Notes: generated from the sequence alone by a model not told the origin. A stretch of 64,000 bases of DNA from Xenophilus arseniciresistens (GCF_028023875.1 NZ_JAQIPB010000006.1:124001-188000); one strand, 5' to 3'. Numbered from the stretch's first letter, positions 34,108 to 43,779 are shown. Translations and numbers: made by a program.

Positions 34108-35397
34108 GTGCAGCAAGCCTCGCCTTCCCTCTCCAGCCCTGATGCCAGCTCAGGGGCCAGCCCCGGTGCCCACGCGCAGGCGCTGCAAAGCCAATTTGAA
34201 GCGGTGCGTGCGCGCAGCCTCGCGCTGGCCGCGCCGCTGTCGGCCGAAGACCAGTGCATCCAGTCGATGCCCGATGCCAGCCCCACCAAGTGGCACCTGG
34301 CGCACACCACCTGGTTCTTCGAGGCGCTGCTGCTGGCGCCGCATGCCGGCGGCTACGCGCTCTTCGACCGCCACTGGCACTACCTGTTCAACTCCTACTA
34401 CGAGGCCCTGGGCCCGCGCCACCCGCGCCCGCAGCGCGGCCTGCTGAGCCGCCCCACGCTCGAGGAGGTGCATGCCTGGCGCGCCCACGTGGATGCGGCC
34501 GTGTGCCGCTTGCTGGCCGATGCCGATGCGCAGGTGCTGGCCGCGATCAGCCCGGTGCTGACGCTGGGCCTGCACCATGAGCAGCAGCACCAGGAGCTGA
34601 TGCTCACCGACATCCTGCACGCCTTTTCCTGCAACCCGCTGCTTCCGGCCTGTGCGCCCAGCGCCGAGCCCGCGCTGCGCGTGGCGGCCAGCGCGCCGGC
34701 TTTGGACTGGCTTGCCCATGCGGGCGGCCAGGTCGAGGTGGGCCACGCGGGGCAGGGCTTCGCCTTCGACAACGAAGGCCCGCGCCATGCGGTGCTGCTG
34801 CAGCCCTTTGCCATTGCGGACCGGCTCGTCAACTGCGCCGAGTACGCGCAGTTCATCGCCGATGGCGGCTACCAGCGCCCCGAGCTATGGCTGTCCGAAG
34901 GCTGGGCCGCGGTGCAGACGCAGGGCTGGCGGCATCCGGCCTACTGGCTGGCACCCGACGATCCGCGGCTGGCGCTGCATGGCATCGGCGGTGCCTCGGG
35001 CTGGCATGTGTTCGGGCTCGACGGACTGCGGCCGATGCGGCCCGAGCGGCCGGTGATGCAACTGAGCTTCTATGAAGCGGCCGCCTATGCCGAATGGGCC
35101 GGCGCGCGGCTGCCCACCGAATTCGAATGGGAGGCCGCCAGTGCCGACGCGCGCTTTTGCGAGCGTGACGACCAGGCCTGGCAATGGACCCGTTCGGCCT
35201 ATGGGCCGTACCCCGGCTTCAGGCCGCTGCCCGGGCTGGCGGCCGAATACAACGGCAAGTTCATGGTGGGCCAGATGGTGCTGCGCGGCGGCAGCCTGGC
35301 CACGCCTGCGGGCCACAGCCGGCCCAGCTATCGCAATTTCTTTCCGCCGGCCGCACGCTGGCAGTTCAGCGGGCTGCGGCTCGCCAAGGATCTTTGA
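34108..35397 (+). CDS. egtB: ergothioneine biosynthesis sulfoxide synthase EgtB
   Basis: About 429 residues. N-terminal DinB-like four-helix part with the iron-binding HLAHTTWFFE (63-72) and HxxxHxE in HHEQQHQELMLTD (H157, H161, E163), followed by a C-terminal FGE-sulfatase-like domain (FAFDNEGPRHAVLLQPFAIADRLV, WAGARLPTEFEWEAAS, VLRGGSLATPAGHSRPSYRNFF). EgtB joins cysteine or gamma-glutamylcysteine to hercynine with oxygen and iron. The start is a GTG at 34108; no ATG fits the family N-terminus. One-base overlap with egtD shows coupling. Confidence 0.93.
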   Translation: MQQASPSLSSPDASSGASPGAHAQALQSQFEAVRARSLALAAPLSAEDQCIQSMPDASPTKWHLAHTTWFFEALLLAPHAGGYALFDRHWHYLFNSYYEALGPRHPRPQRGLLSRPTLEEVHAWRAHVDAAVCRLLADADAQVLAAISPVLTLGLHHEQQHQELMLTDILHAFSCNPLLPACAPSAEPALRVAASAPALDWLAHAGGQVEVGHAGQGFAFDNEGPRHAVLLQPFAIADRLVNCAEYAQFIADGGYQRPELWLSEGWAAVQTQGWRHPAYWLAPDDPRLALHGIGGASGWHVFGLDGLRPMRPERPVMQLSFYEAAAYAEWAGARLPTEFEWEAASADARFCERDDQAWQWTRSAYGPYPGFRPLPGLAAEYNGKFMVGQMVLRGGSLATPAGHSRPSYRNFFPPAARWQFSGLRLAKDL

Positions 35398-36467
35398 TGT
35401 CCGCTCACCCCGCGCAGCAAGCAGCTTCTCTTTCGCGCTCCGCGCCGGCCTGGCGCCGGCAGGCCACGGCCCTGCATGGCGTGCCACCGCAGGCCGAGCC
35501 GCATCTTCACGAGGTGTCTTCCGCGCCCTCGGCCGAGCAGCTTGCGCGCCAGGCCTTTGCGCGTGACCTGGTGCAGGCGCTGGACGGGCAGCCCCGCCGC
35601 ATCTCACCGAAGTACTTCTACGACGCGGCCGGGTCGCAGCTGTTCGACCGCATCTGCGAACTGCCCGAGTACTACCCCACGCGCACCGAGCTGGCGATCC
35701 TGAGCCAGCGCGCGGGCGAGATCGCGCGCCACATCGGCCCCGATGCCGAGATCGTCGAGTTCGGTGCCGGCTCGCTGCACAAGGTGCGGCTGCTGCTCGA
35801 CGCGCTGCCGCGGGCCCATGGCTACGTGCCCATCGACATTTCGGGCGAGCACCTGGCCCAGGCCGCGCAGCGGCTGCGGGCCGAGCGGCCGGGGCTGGCC
35901 GTGCGTCCGGTGGTGGCCGACTATTCGCAGCCGATGCGCCTGCCCGAAGCCGCGCCGGGCGTGCGGCGCGTGGGCTTCTTTCCGGGTTCGACCCTGGGCA
36001 ACTTCGACCCGGCCGAAGCGCAGGCCTTCCTGTCGCGCGCGGCCCAGCTGCTGCGCGGCGGCGGCCTGCTGCTGGGCGTGGACCTCGTGAAAGATCCGGC
36101 CGTGCTGCATGCGGCCTACAACGACAGCCAGCGCGTGACCGCGGCCTTCAACCGCAACCTGCTGCTGCGCGCCAACGCCGAGCTGGGCGCGGATTTCGAC
36201 GTCGATGCCTTTGCCCATTCGGCCTTCTACAACGCGCCGCTGGCGCGCATCGAGATGCACCTGCAGAGCCTGCGCGCGCAGACCGTGCACATCGGCGGCG
36301 TGGGCTGGCGTTTTGAAGAAGGCGAAACCCTGCACACCGAGAACTCGCACAAGTTCAGCGTGGAAGGGCTGCGCGCCCTGGCGCTGCGTGCGGGCTTCGG
36401 CATCGGGCCCGTGTGGACCGACCCCGAGCGCCTGTTCAGCGTGCATTGGCTGCCCGCTGCACAATAG
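35397..36467 (+). CDS. egtD: L-histidine N-alpha-methyltransferase EgtD
   Basis: 356-residue S-adenosylmethionine enzyme trimethylating histidine to hercynine, the first step of ergothioneine synthesis. Motifs: PKYFYDAAGSQLFDRICELPEYYPTRTE, EIVEFGAGSLHKVRLLLDAL (SAM site), FFPGSTLGNFDPAEA and ENSHKFSVEGLRALALRAGF. The family is usually ~320 residues; here a Ser/Ala-rich N-terminal stretch of about 45 residues precedes it. Its ATG overlaps the egtB stop. No egtC or egtE is nearby. Confidence 0.95.
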   Translation: MSAHPAQQAASLSRSAPAWRRQATALHGVPPQAEPHLHEVSSAPSAEQLARQAFARDLVQALDGQPRRISPKYFYDAAGSQLFDRICELPEYYPTRTELAILSQRAGEIARHIGPDAEIVEFGAGSLHKVRLLLDALPRAHGYVPIDISGEHLAQAAQRLRAERPGLAVRPVVADYSQPMRLPEAAPGVRRVGFFPGSTLGNFDPAEAQAFLSRAAQLLRGGGLLLGVDLVKDPAVLHAAYNDSQRVTAAFNRNLLLRANAELGADFDVDAFAHSAFYNAPLARIEMHLQSLRAQTVHIGGVGWRFEEGETLHTENSHKFSVEGLRALALRAGFGIGPVWTDPERLFSVHWLPAAQ

Positions 36468-36519
36468 CCGCCCCGCAGCGGCCCACAGGCGGTTCGCGCG
36501 GCTGTCAAAGAGGTCCTGC

Positions 36520-36804
36520 ATGAAAGCCATCTGGAAGGGCGTGACCATCGCCCAGAGTGACGACACGGTGCTCGTCGAAGGCAACCACTACTTTCCCGCG
36601 AGCGCGCTCAACCGCGATTACGTCAGCTTCAGCAACCACCGCACCACCTGCCCCTGGAAGGGCATGGCCAGCTATTACTCGCTGCTGGTCGATGGCGAAC
36701 TGAATGCCGACGCCGTGTGGTACTACCCCGATCCGAAACCGGAAGCCGAAATGGTCCGCGACCGCGTGGCCTTCTGGAAGGGCGTGCAGGTCGTGGAAGG
36801 CTGA
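36520..36804 (+). CDS. DUF427 domain protein
   Basis: 94-residue protein consisting of one DUF427 domain: VEGNHYFPASALNRDYVSFSNHRTTCPWKGMASYYSLLVDGE and AVWYYPDPKPEAEMVRDRVAFWKGVQV. Widespread small beta-rich fold with no established activity. AGAGG precedes the ATG. Six bases separate it from the dioxygenase gene downstream, and it follows the egt genes, so all four may be one transcript. Confidence 0.9.
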   Translation: MKAIWKGVTIAQSDDTVLVEGNHYFPASALNRDYVSFSNHRTTCPWKGMASYYSLLVDGELNADAVWYYPDPKPEAEMVRDRVAFWKGVQVVEG

Positions 36805-36810
36805 ACGGCC

Positions 36811-37557
36811 ATGGCCCACGAGACCTTCAACGCACCGTTCACGCCACCCGAGGAACTGGACGCCGCGCTCAGGCAGCAGGGCTATGCGGTGCTCAGCGCC
36901 AAGGGCACGACCGACTGGCTGCAGCGCCCGTTGGCCGAGCTGGATGTGCTGCGCGCCGACTGGGACAGCCTGCCGCCCGACGAGTACCTCAAGGACGGCG
37001 GCCGCTACCGCCAGCGCCGGCATGCCTGCTTCATCGCCGAAGGCGGCGCGCTGGTGCAGGCACCGCACCGCGCCCATTGGCAGCCCGTGGAATACAACGC
37101 GCTGCATGGCGGCATGCAGCGCTGGTTCGCGCCCATGCAGGAAGCCAGCGCAGCGCTGCCCGTATGGCGCGCGCTGCTGCTGCACCTGGCGCAGGCGGCC
37201 AGCGCGCTGCGCGGCGAGCAGCGCTGGTACATCGAGGCGCACCAGTTCCGCATCGACACCCAGGGCGGCATCGGCCGGCCCACGCCCGAAGGCGCGCACC
37301 GCGACGGCGTGGACCTCGTGGCCGTGGCGCTGGTGGGGCGCCACGGCATCAAGGGCGGCGAAACCCGCGTCTTCGAAGGCCGGCGCGGCGAACGCTTCAC
37401 ACTCGAGCAGCCCTGGTCGCTGATGCTGCTGGACGACGCGCGCGTGATCCATGAATCCACGCCCATCCAGCCGCTGGTCGAAGGCGAGAGCGGCTGGCGC
37501 GACACGCTGGTGCTGACCTGCCGCGCGGGCGCCTTCCAGTGCGACCCGCAGGGCTGA
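36811..37557 (+). CDS. 2OG-Fe dioxygenase family protein (PF10014 type)
   Basis: 248-residue non-haem iron oxygenase-like protein. It carries an HxD in PEGAHRDGVDLV, the distal histidine in DDARVIHESTPIQPL and an arginine in WRDTLVLTCRAG, the arrangement of the PF10014 (IDO/BsmA-like) family whose characterised members hydroxylate free aliphatic amino acids. Located 6 bp after the DUF427 gene. Substrate unknown; amino-acid hydroxylation is inference from family only. Confidence 0.87.
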   Translation: MAHETFNAPFTPPEELDAALRQQGYAVLSAKGTTDWLQRPLAELDVLRADWDSLPPDEYLKDGGRYRQRRHACFIAEGGALVQAPHRAHWQPVEYNALHGGMQRWFAPMQEASAALPVWRALLLHLAQAASALRGEQRWYIEAHQFRIDTQGGIGRPTPEGAHRDGVDLVAVALVGRHGIKGGETRVFEGRRGERFTLEQPWSLMLLDDARVIHESTPIQPLVEGESGWRDTLVLTCRAGAFQCDPQG

Positions 37558-37676
37558 GCGCCGGCGCGGAACCGGGGCTGCCGGAGCGGCCTCGGGCGGG
37601 CGAGGGCCGTCCTACAGGTCCTGGCGAAAGCTCAGGGTACAGTGGGGGCGATTCAAGACCAGAGAGAGGTACGTCC

Positions 37677-38120
37677 ATGTTCAACCACATCCTCGTCCCC
37701 GTCGACGGTTCCGAAACTTCGATGATTGCCGTGAGCAAGGCCAGCGGCCTGGCCCTGGCCTTCGGCAGTCGGATCACCCTGATCCACGTGATCGACAACT
37801 ACCCCTTCATCGGCGTGGGCGCCGACTATGCGCTGGGCCAGAACGAGTACCTGGCCGCGGCCACCTCCAGCGCCAATGCGGCGCTGGCACGCGGCGTGGC
37901 GGCGCTGGCCGCCGAGGGCCTGCACAGCGACCAGCGCGTGATCGACGGCCACGTGGTGCATGAAGGCATCGTGGACACCGCCGTGGCCCTGAATGCCGAC
38001 CTGATCGTGATGGGCTCGCATGGCCGCTCGGGCATCGAGAAACTGCTGCTGGGCAGCGTGACCCAGCGCGTGCTGCAGGAAGCGCCGATGCCGGTGCTGG
38101 TGGTCAAGGCGGAGCCCTGA
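37677..38120 (+). CDS. universal stress protein UspA family
   Basis: 147-residue single-domain UspA protein, nucleotide-binding type: FNHILVPVDGSETSMIAVSKA at the start and G-x2-G-x9-GS in MGSHGRSGIEKLLLGSVTQRVL, which binds the ATP phosphates. A purine-rich GAGAGAGG lies before the ATG. Probably monocistronic; its end overlaps the convergent rluA by 17 bp. Confidence 0.95.
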   Translation: MFNHILVPVDGSETSMIAVSKASGLALAFGSRITLIHVIDNYPFIGVGADYALGQNEYLAAATSSANAALARGVAALAAEGLHSDQRVIDGHVVHEGIVDTAVALNADLIVMGSHGRSGIEKLLLGSVTQRVLQEAPMPVLVVKAEP

Positions 38121-38769
38121 AGGGCGCGGGGCTCTCCACACGCAAGGCCGCGCCCGTGACGGGGTGGCGAAACTGCAGCACGGTCGCATGCAGCATCAGC
38201 CGCGGGGCCATGGCCTGCACGCGCGCGTCGGCATAAAGCGCATCTCCCAGGATCGGATGGCCGATGAAGGCCAGATGCACGCGCAGCTGATGTGAGCGGC
38301 CGGTCTGCGGCTCCAGCAGCAGGTGGCTGCTCGGGCCCCGGCCGGCGCTGCCGGGCAACAGGGCCAGGGTGCGCCAGCGCGTGAGGCAGGGCTTGCCGGC
38401 GGCATCCACCTTCTGCAAGGGCCGGCGTGGCCAGTCGGCCATCAGCGGCGCATCGATGGTCTGCCAATGCGCCTGGTCGGCGCAGCCATCGACCACGGCC
38501 TCGTAGCGCTTCCAGATCTGCCGAGTGGCAAAGGCGTCGCCCAGCGCGCGCTGGGTGGGCAGGTCGCGTGCCATCAGCACCAGGCCGCTGGTGGCCATGT
38601 CCAGCCGATGCACGACCAGCGCTTCGGGCCAGCGGCGCTGCACGCGCGCGCTTAGGCAGTCCTGCTTGTCGGGGCCGCGGCCGGGCACGCACAGCAGGCC
38701 GGCAGGCTTGTCCAGCACCAGCAGATGGGCATCCTCGTGCAACAGGGTCAGGTCGTCGTTCTCGCTCAC
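38104..38769 (-). CDS. rluA: RluA-family pseudouridine synthase
   Basis: 221-residue pseudouridine synthase without an S4 domain, the compact size of E. coli RluA (219), which acts on tRNA U32 and 23S rRNA U746. The catalytic aspartate lies in VVHRLDMATSGLVLMAR; QTGRSHQLRVHLAFIGHPILGDALY is the second family motif. Assignment to RluA over other subfamilies rests on length and lack of S4. Converges on the uspA gene with a 17-bp overlap. Confidence 0.9.
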   Translation of the reverse strand: MSENDDLTLLHEDAHLLVLDKPAGLLCVPGRGPDKQDCLSARVQRRWPEALVVHRLDMATSGLVLMARDLPTQRALGDAFATRQIWKRYEAVVDGCADQAHWQTIDAPLMADWPRRPLQKVDAAGKPCLTRWRTLALLPGSAGRGPSSHLLLEPQTGRSHQLRVHLAFIGHPILGDALYADARVQAMAPRLMLHATVLQFRHPVTGAALRVESPAPFRAPP

Positions 38770-38889
38770 GGGCGCAGTGTAGAAAGCCGGGGCGCGGCTT
38801 CGCTATGCTTGCGGCCCCTGCTGCACGCCCGCGCGTGCGCAGCAGCCGCCATCCGCGTGGCCTGCCCGGGCCCGCCGCATTCCCCCTTC

Positions 38890-40146
38890 ATGAACGCCAC
38901 TGCCTCCCCCACCTACAGCTTTGCCGATCTGCGGCGCCAGCAGGCGTTCATGCGCCTGTGGGCCGCCCGCCTCACGGGCACGGCCGCGCAGCAGATGCTG
39001 ATGGTGGCGGTGGGCTGGCACATGTATGAGCTGACGGGTTCGGCCTGGGACCTGGGCCTGGTCGGGCTCTACCAGTTCGCGCCCGCGCTGCTGCTGGCCC
39101 TTTATGCGGGCCATGTGGTGGACCGCCATCACCGCGGCCGCATCCTGGCAGCCTGCCTGGCGGTGCAGGGCCTGGTGGCGCTGGTGCTGCTGGCGGCCGT
39201 GATGTGGCCCGCCGGCGCAGCGGATTCGCGCGGGCTGCTGCTGGGCCTGTCACTGGTGCTGGGGGCGGTGCGCGCCTTCCAGATGCCGGCCCAGCAGTCG
39301 CTCACGCCGCTGCTGGTGCCGCCGGCCATGCTGCCGCGGGCCATGGCCTTCAGCTCGGCCGGGCAGCAGGCCGCGGTCATCGGCGGCCCCGCGCTGGGCG
39401 GCCTGCTTTTCGTGGCGGGCATGGGCGTGGTGTACGGCGCGAGCCTGCTGCTCTTCGCGCTGGCCTGCGTGCTGGCGCTGCTGCTGCGCTACGCGCATAC
39501 CCCGCCTGCGCGCGAGAGCGTGACGGCCGCCACGCTGCTGGCCGGGGTGCGCTTCATCTGGCAGCGCAAGCCGGTGCTGGGCGCGGTGTCACTCGACCTT
39601 TTCGCCGTGCTGCTGGGCGGGGCGGTGGCGCTGCTGCCGATCTTCGCCAAGGACATCCTGCACACCGGCGCCTGGGGGCTGGGGCTGCTGCGCTCGGCGC
39701 CGGCGGCCGGCGCGCTGCTGATGTCGATCTGGCTCACGCGCACGCCCATCGAGCGCCGTGTGGGTCGCACCCTGCTGCTGGCCGTGGGCGTGTTCGGCCT
39801 GTGCATGGTGGTGTTCGGCCTGTCGACCAGCTTCTGGCTGTCGCTGGCGGCGCTGGCCGTCTCGGGCGCGGCGGACATGGTGAACGTGGTGATTCGCCAG
39901 ACGCTGGTGCAGCTGGAGACGCCAGACGCCATGCGTGGTCGTGTGAGCGCCGTCAATGGCATCTTCATCGGCGCGAGCAACCAGCTGGGCGAATTCGAAT
40001 CAGGCGCCACGGCCGCGCTGCTGGGCCCCGTGGGCTCGGTGGTGGCCGGCGGCATGGGCACGGTGGCCGTGGCCCTGGCCTGGTTCAGGCTCTTCCCGGC
40101 GCTCGCGCAGCGGGACCGGCTGTCGGCGCCGCCGGCACCGCGCTGA
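38890..40146 (+). CDS. MFS transporter (EntS/MFS_3-like exporter)
   Basis: 418-residue integral membrane protein with about 12 hydrophobic helices. Start region RRQQAFMRLWAARLTGTAAQQMLMVAVGWHMYELTGSAWDLGLVGLYQFAPALLLALYAGHVVDRHHRGRI carries the motif-A-like GHVVDRHHRGR; the pattern MPAQQSLTPLLVPPAMLPRAMAFSSAGQQ is typical of the MFS_3 exporters related to EntS. Substrate unknown; siderophore or drug export is possible. Monocistronic by position. Confidence 0.9.
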   Translation: MNATASPTYSFADLRRQQAFMRLWAARLTGTAAQQMLMVAVGWHMYELTGSAWDLGLVGLYQFAPALLLALYAGHVVDRHHRGRILAACLAVQGLVALVLLAAVMWPAGAADSRGLLLGLSLVLGAVRAFQMPAQQSLTPLLVPPAMLPRAMAFSSAGQQAAVIGGPALGGLLFVAGMGVVYGASLLLFALACVLALLLRYAHTPPARESVTAATLLAGVRFIWQRKPVLGAVSLDLFAVLLGGAVALLPIFAKDILHTGAWGLGLLRSAPAAGALLMSIWLTRTPIERRVGRTLLLAVGVFGLCMVVFGLSTSFWLSLAALAVSGAADMVNVVIRQTLVQLETPDAMRGRVSAVNGIFIGASNQLGEFESGATAALLGPVGSVVAGGMGTVAVALAWFRLFPALAQRDRLSAPPAPR

Positions 40147-40161
40147 ACGCGGCGCCCGTTC

Positions 40162-41400
40162 TCATTCAGCCGGCAGCCGCAGATCGGCGCTGCCCGGGCA
40201 CACCCAGCGCAACTGCTCGCGCGTGCTGTCGATGCAGCCGCCTTCGGCATACACGCCGCGCGGATCCCGAAAACGCTGCATGCGCGCCAGGATGCGCGCC
40301 AGGGCCGCGGGGTCGGCGCGGGTGCGCGCCATGGCCTGCGCCACGCGCGCCTCGTCGATCCGGGCCTCGCCCTGGGCGTCGTGCCAGAGCCCGTCGCGCC
40401 AGTGGTGCACTTCCAGGCACTTGGTTTCGAAGTCGAAGGGGCGGTCCTTTTCCCAGAAGTTGCAGAAATGGCCGCCGCCCAGGTAGATCACCCAGGAGCC
40501 CTCGAAACCCGCGGCATCGGCCGAGGCCTCGTCGGGATTGCGGAACCACACCCGGTCGCCGGGCACGTAGTAGCGCGGGGGCAGCGGCGCGTCGAGGCTG
40601 CCGGTCTCGCGCAGGAAGACCTCGTGGAACTCGGCAGAGACGATGGCGCGCCGGCGCCACAGCGCCTGCAACTGGGCATAGAGCGGCGGATTGGCCTGCT
40701 GCAGCTCTTCGGCCAGGCCCAGCAGCAGCACGTATTCAGTGGCGCGGTAGCAACTGAAGGCGTAGCGCGCGCCGCTGACTTCGGGCTGGGTCGCCTGGCG
40801 CAGCGCGTCGATCAGCGACACGCCCTCGCGGATGTGAAAGCCGCGGCTGTCGTCGTGATGCCAGAACTCCCAGGGGCGCTCCACGGCCTCGGTGTCGAAG
40901 TCGAGCATGGTGCGGGCCGCCGCGCGCGCCACGTTGCGGCGCACGCGCAGGGCCGAGGCCAGCTCCTGCACGCTCGGGAAGTCCTGCCAGTGCGGCCCCA
41001 GCAGCAGGGCGGCGGCGGTCTCGGGCGCATCGCCGGCCTCGCGGCCCGGCTGCGGCGCCGGCAGGCCCAGGCGGCTGTGCAGCTCCAGCGTGTCGTGGCC
41101 CGGGGCCAGTGCCTGCTGCAGGGCCAGCGGCCAGAACGCCTGCACGCAGCCATCTTCGGGCGCCTGGCGCAACTGCAGCTGCGCCGTCAGCGCATGGCCC
41201 TGCAGGGCATCGGTCAGCACCTGCTGCAGCCGTGCCAGCGCCTCAGGGCCGGTTTCATGCACCGCGATGCCGCCGGGCGCCCAGGGGCCGGTGGCGGGCG
41301 CCGCGGGGCTGGGGGCGTGCGGCCCGTGCCGCCGCAAGCCGGAGGGCTCGCGATGGGCAAGGGCTCGGCCGAGGTGGGGGCTGGGGGCGTCCATGCCCAT
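40162..41400 (-). CDS. protein-glutamine gamma-glutamyltransferase (Tgl)-like protein
   Basis: 412-residue protein whose residues about 145-345 resemble the Bacillus spore transglutaminase Tgl from memory: ELASALRVRRNVARAAARTM, a WxxxxGFHIREGVSLIDALR segment, YAFSCYRATEYVLLLGLAEEL with a cysteine (C217) where Tgl has its catalytic C116, and YYVPGDRVWFRNPDEAS followed by FEGSWVIYLGGGHF. The glutamates next to the active cysteine in Tgl are not matched exactly (Ser replaces the one before C217; E300 is shifted two positions), so activity is unsure. The N-terminal 130 residues are unrelated and the first ~45 may not be coding. A ferredoxin gene lies 39 bp upstream. Confidence 0.6.
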   Translation of the reverse strand: MGMDAPSPHLGRALAHREPSGLRRHGPHAPSPAAPATGPWAPGGIAVHETGPEALARLQQVLTDALQGHALTAQLQLRQAPEDGCVQAFWPLALQQALAPGHDTLELHSRLGLPAPQPGREAGDAPETAAALLLGPHWQDFPSVQELASALRVRRNVARAAARTMLDFDTEAVERPWEFWHHDDSRGFHIREGVSLIDALRQATQPEVSGARYAFSCYRATEYVLLLGLAEELQQANPPLYAQLQALWRRRAIVSAEFHEVFLRETGSLDAPLPPRYYVPGDRVWFRNPDEASADAAGFEGSWVIYLGGGHFCNFWEKDRPFDFETKCLEVHHWRDGLWHDAQGEARIDEARVAQAMARTRADPAALARILARMQRFRDPRGVYAEGGCIDSTREQLRWVCPGSADLRLPAE

Positions 41401-41439
41401 AGCATCCGCGTTTTTGGCAGCTTCGTCGATTGGGTGTTG

Positions 41440-41811
41440 TCAATCGTCAAACAACGCAAACGCCAGCGGCACCTCGAGCACCACATCGCTGCAGGCCTCG
41501 GCCACGCAGGGCAGCAGCCAGCCTTCGGCCTTCTCCTCGGCCGACAGACCGGGCCAGGGGATCAGGTGCCGCACCTCGCCCGCGCTGCGCTGGCACAGGC
41601 AGCTGCGGCAGGTGCCGTTGCGGCACGAGCTGGGCAACTCGATGCCGGCCTCCTCGGCGGCCCGCAGCAGGGGCTGGCCCGGCGCGGCCTTGAACGTGCG
41701 GCCCAGCGGCTGCACCCGCACGCTGTGGAACACGGGCGCGTCGGTGCCGGACCCGGGGTCAGACCCGCAGGACAGCGGCGGCGCTGCGGCGACAATGGGG
41801 CGCTCTTGCAT
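41440..41811 (-). CDS. 2Fe-2S ferredoxin (plant/chloroplast type)
   Basis: 123-residue ferredoxin. Cluster ligands C-x4-C-x2-C-x30-C: SSCRNGTCRSCLCQ (C63, C68, C71) and LLPCVAEACSD (C102). A 35-residue N-terminal extension is not similar to the family. Electron carrier, partner unknown; it lies upstream of the Tgl-like gene and divergent from the GNAT gene at 41846. Confidence 0.92.
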   Translation of the reverse strand: MQERPIVAAAPPLSCGSDPGSGTDAPVFHSVRVQPLGRTFKAAPGQPLLRAAEEAGIELPSSCRNGTCRSCLCQRSAGEVRHLIPWPGLSAEEKAEGWLLPCVAEACSDVVLEVPLAFALFDD

Positions 41812-41845
41812 TTGTGCATTGTCATTTCTCCTGCCTGCATCCCGA

Positions 41846-42367
41846 ATGTCTCCCTACGAAGTTCTCCCCGCTGAACTGCGCGACGCCAAAGCCATCGCCG
41901 AACTCCACGCTGCCTCGCTGCGTGCGGCCTTCCAGGGCATCGTTCCCGAAGAACAACTGGACGCGCTGGCCCCGGCCACCCGCGAAGCCAAGTGGCGCCA
42001 GGCCATCGAGTTCGCCGAACCGCAGGTGCATGTGGCCGTGCAGGGCGACACCGTGGTCGGCTTCGTGGGCTTCGACCGCTCGCGCGACCCCAAGACCAAG
42101 CCCGCCGATGGCGAGATCTGGTCGCTGTACGTGCACCCCGACCACTGGGGCAAGGGCGTGGCCCTGCAACTGTGGGAAGCCGCCGAGGAAGGCCTGGAAG
42201 ACGAGGGCTGCACCACGGTGTCGGCCTGGGTGCCGCTGCGCAACGACCGCGCGCTGCGCTTCTTCGAGCACCAGGCCGGCTTCAAGCGCGACATGAAGAC
42301 CGCGCGCACCACCGCCTGGGGCGCCGTGCGCATCGAGGAAGTGCGCGCCAAGCGTTCGCTGGGCTGA
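41846..42367 (+). CDS. GNAT-family N-acetyltransferase
   Basis: 173-residue acetyltransferase with the GNAT fold: VVGFVGFDRS strand, WSLYVHPDHWGKGVALQLWEAAEE which is the acetyl-CoA loop (motif A, Q/RxxGxG/A variant WGKGVA), and RFFEHQAGF near the end. Amine substrate unknown. Start MSPYEVLPAELRDAKAIAELH is the usual N-terminal form. Confidence 0.92.
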   Translation: MSPYEVLPAELRDAKAIAELHAASLRAAFQGIVPEEQLDALAPATREAKWRQAIEFAEPQVHVAVQGDTVVGFVGFDRSRDPKTKPADGEIWSLYVHPDHWGKGVALQLWEAAEEGLEDEGCTTVSAWVPLRNDRALRFFEHQAGFKRDMKTARTTAWGAVRIEEVRAKRSLG

Positions 42368-42492
42368 GCCCAGCGCTTACATCACAGGCCCCTGCGTCGT
42401 CCGGGGCCGGGTCGGCCAGAAGGCCGACAGCGCGGTGCCATGCGCCGCCGCTACCATGCCCAGCTTCCTGATCACCCATCTCCGAGGAATCC

Positions 42493-43416
<924 letters not shown>

Positions 43417-43450
43417 GGGCCTTCAGACCCGGCTCGAATGCAGCCCCATG

Positions 43451-43481
43451 GGCGCCACGCACAACGTGCGTGGCGCCTTTT
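43451..43481 (+). terminator. rho-independent terminator after the DUF808 gene
   Basis: GGCGCCACGCAC-AAC-GTGCGTGGCGCC: a perfect 12-bp stem with a 3-nt loop followed by TTTT, 34 bp after the stop codon at 43416. On the opposite strand no U-tract follows, so it serves mainly the plus strand. Confidence 0.92.
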
Positions 43482-43483
43482 CC

Positions 43484-43681
43484 TTATTTGCGTGGCTTCT
43501 TGCGCACGAGCGCCACCACCATCAGCGCCACACCCAGCACGAGCGCGAACCAGCCCACGGTCTGGGCGCTGGCCAGCATCTCGCGCCAGCCGGCCGAACG
43601 CATCACATAAGGCCCCAGCAGCACGGCCACCCCGATCAGGGCGCAGGCCATGCCGCGCAACAGCATCTGGTCGTTCTTCAT
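43484..43681 (-). CDS. small membrane protein
   Basis: 65-residue protein with two hydrophobic segments: MLLRGMACALIGVAVLLGPYVM and TVGWFALVLGVALMVVALV, ending in the basic tail RKKPRK. This helix-hairpin form with cytoplasmic basic end is common among small inner-membrane proteins. Start MKNDQMLLRG at 43681. Too short for most gene finders. Function unknown. Confidence 0.7.
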   Translation of the reverse strand: MKNDQMLLRGMACALIGVAVLLGPYVMRSAGWREMLASAQTVGWFALVLGVALMVVALVRKKPRK

Positions 43682-43705
43682 GGGGTTGGGGTCCTTCGGT
43701 ATCCA

Positions 43706-43735
43706 GAAAAAGAAGAAGGCGCCTCGCGGGCGCCT
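43706..43735 (-). terminator. rho-independent terminator after the small basic protein gene
   Basis: On the minus strand: AGGCGCC-CGCGA-GGCGCCT followed by TCTTCTTTTT, a 7-bp stem with U-rich tail, starting 44 bp after the stop codon at 43780. It ends the 43780-43938 gene before the small membrane protein gene. Confidence 0.75.
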
Positions 43736-43779
43736 CCACAGCTCGGTCGCGCAGCAGTCACTGTGCGGCCGGCCCGGCA

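Noticed and set aside
34108-35397. EgtB as the formylglycine-generating enzyme for the sulfatase at 55195
   Set aside because: It shares the FGE fold but carries the EgtB-specific HLAH and HxxxHxE iron ligands and is coupled to egtD.
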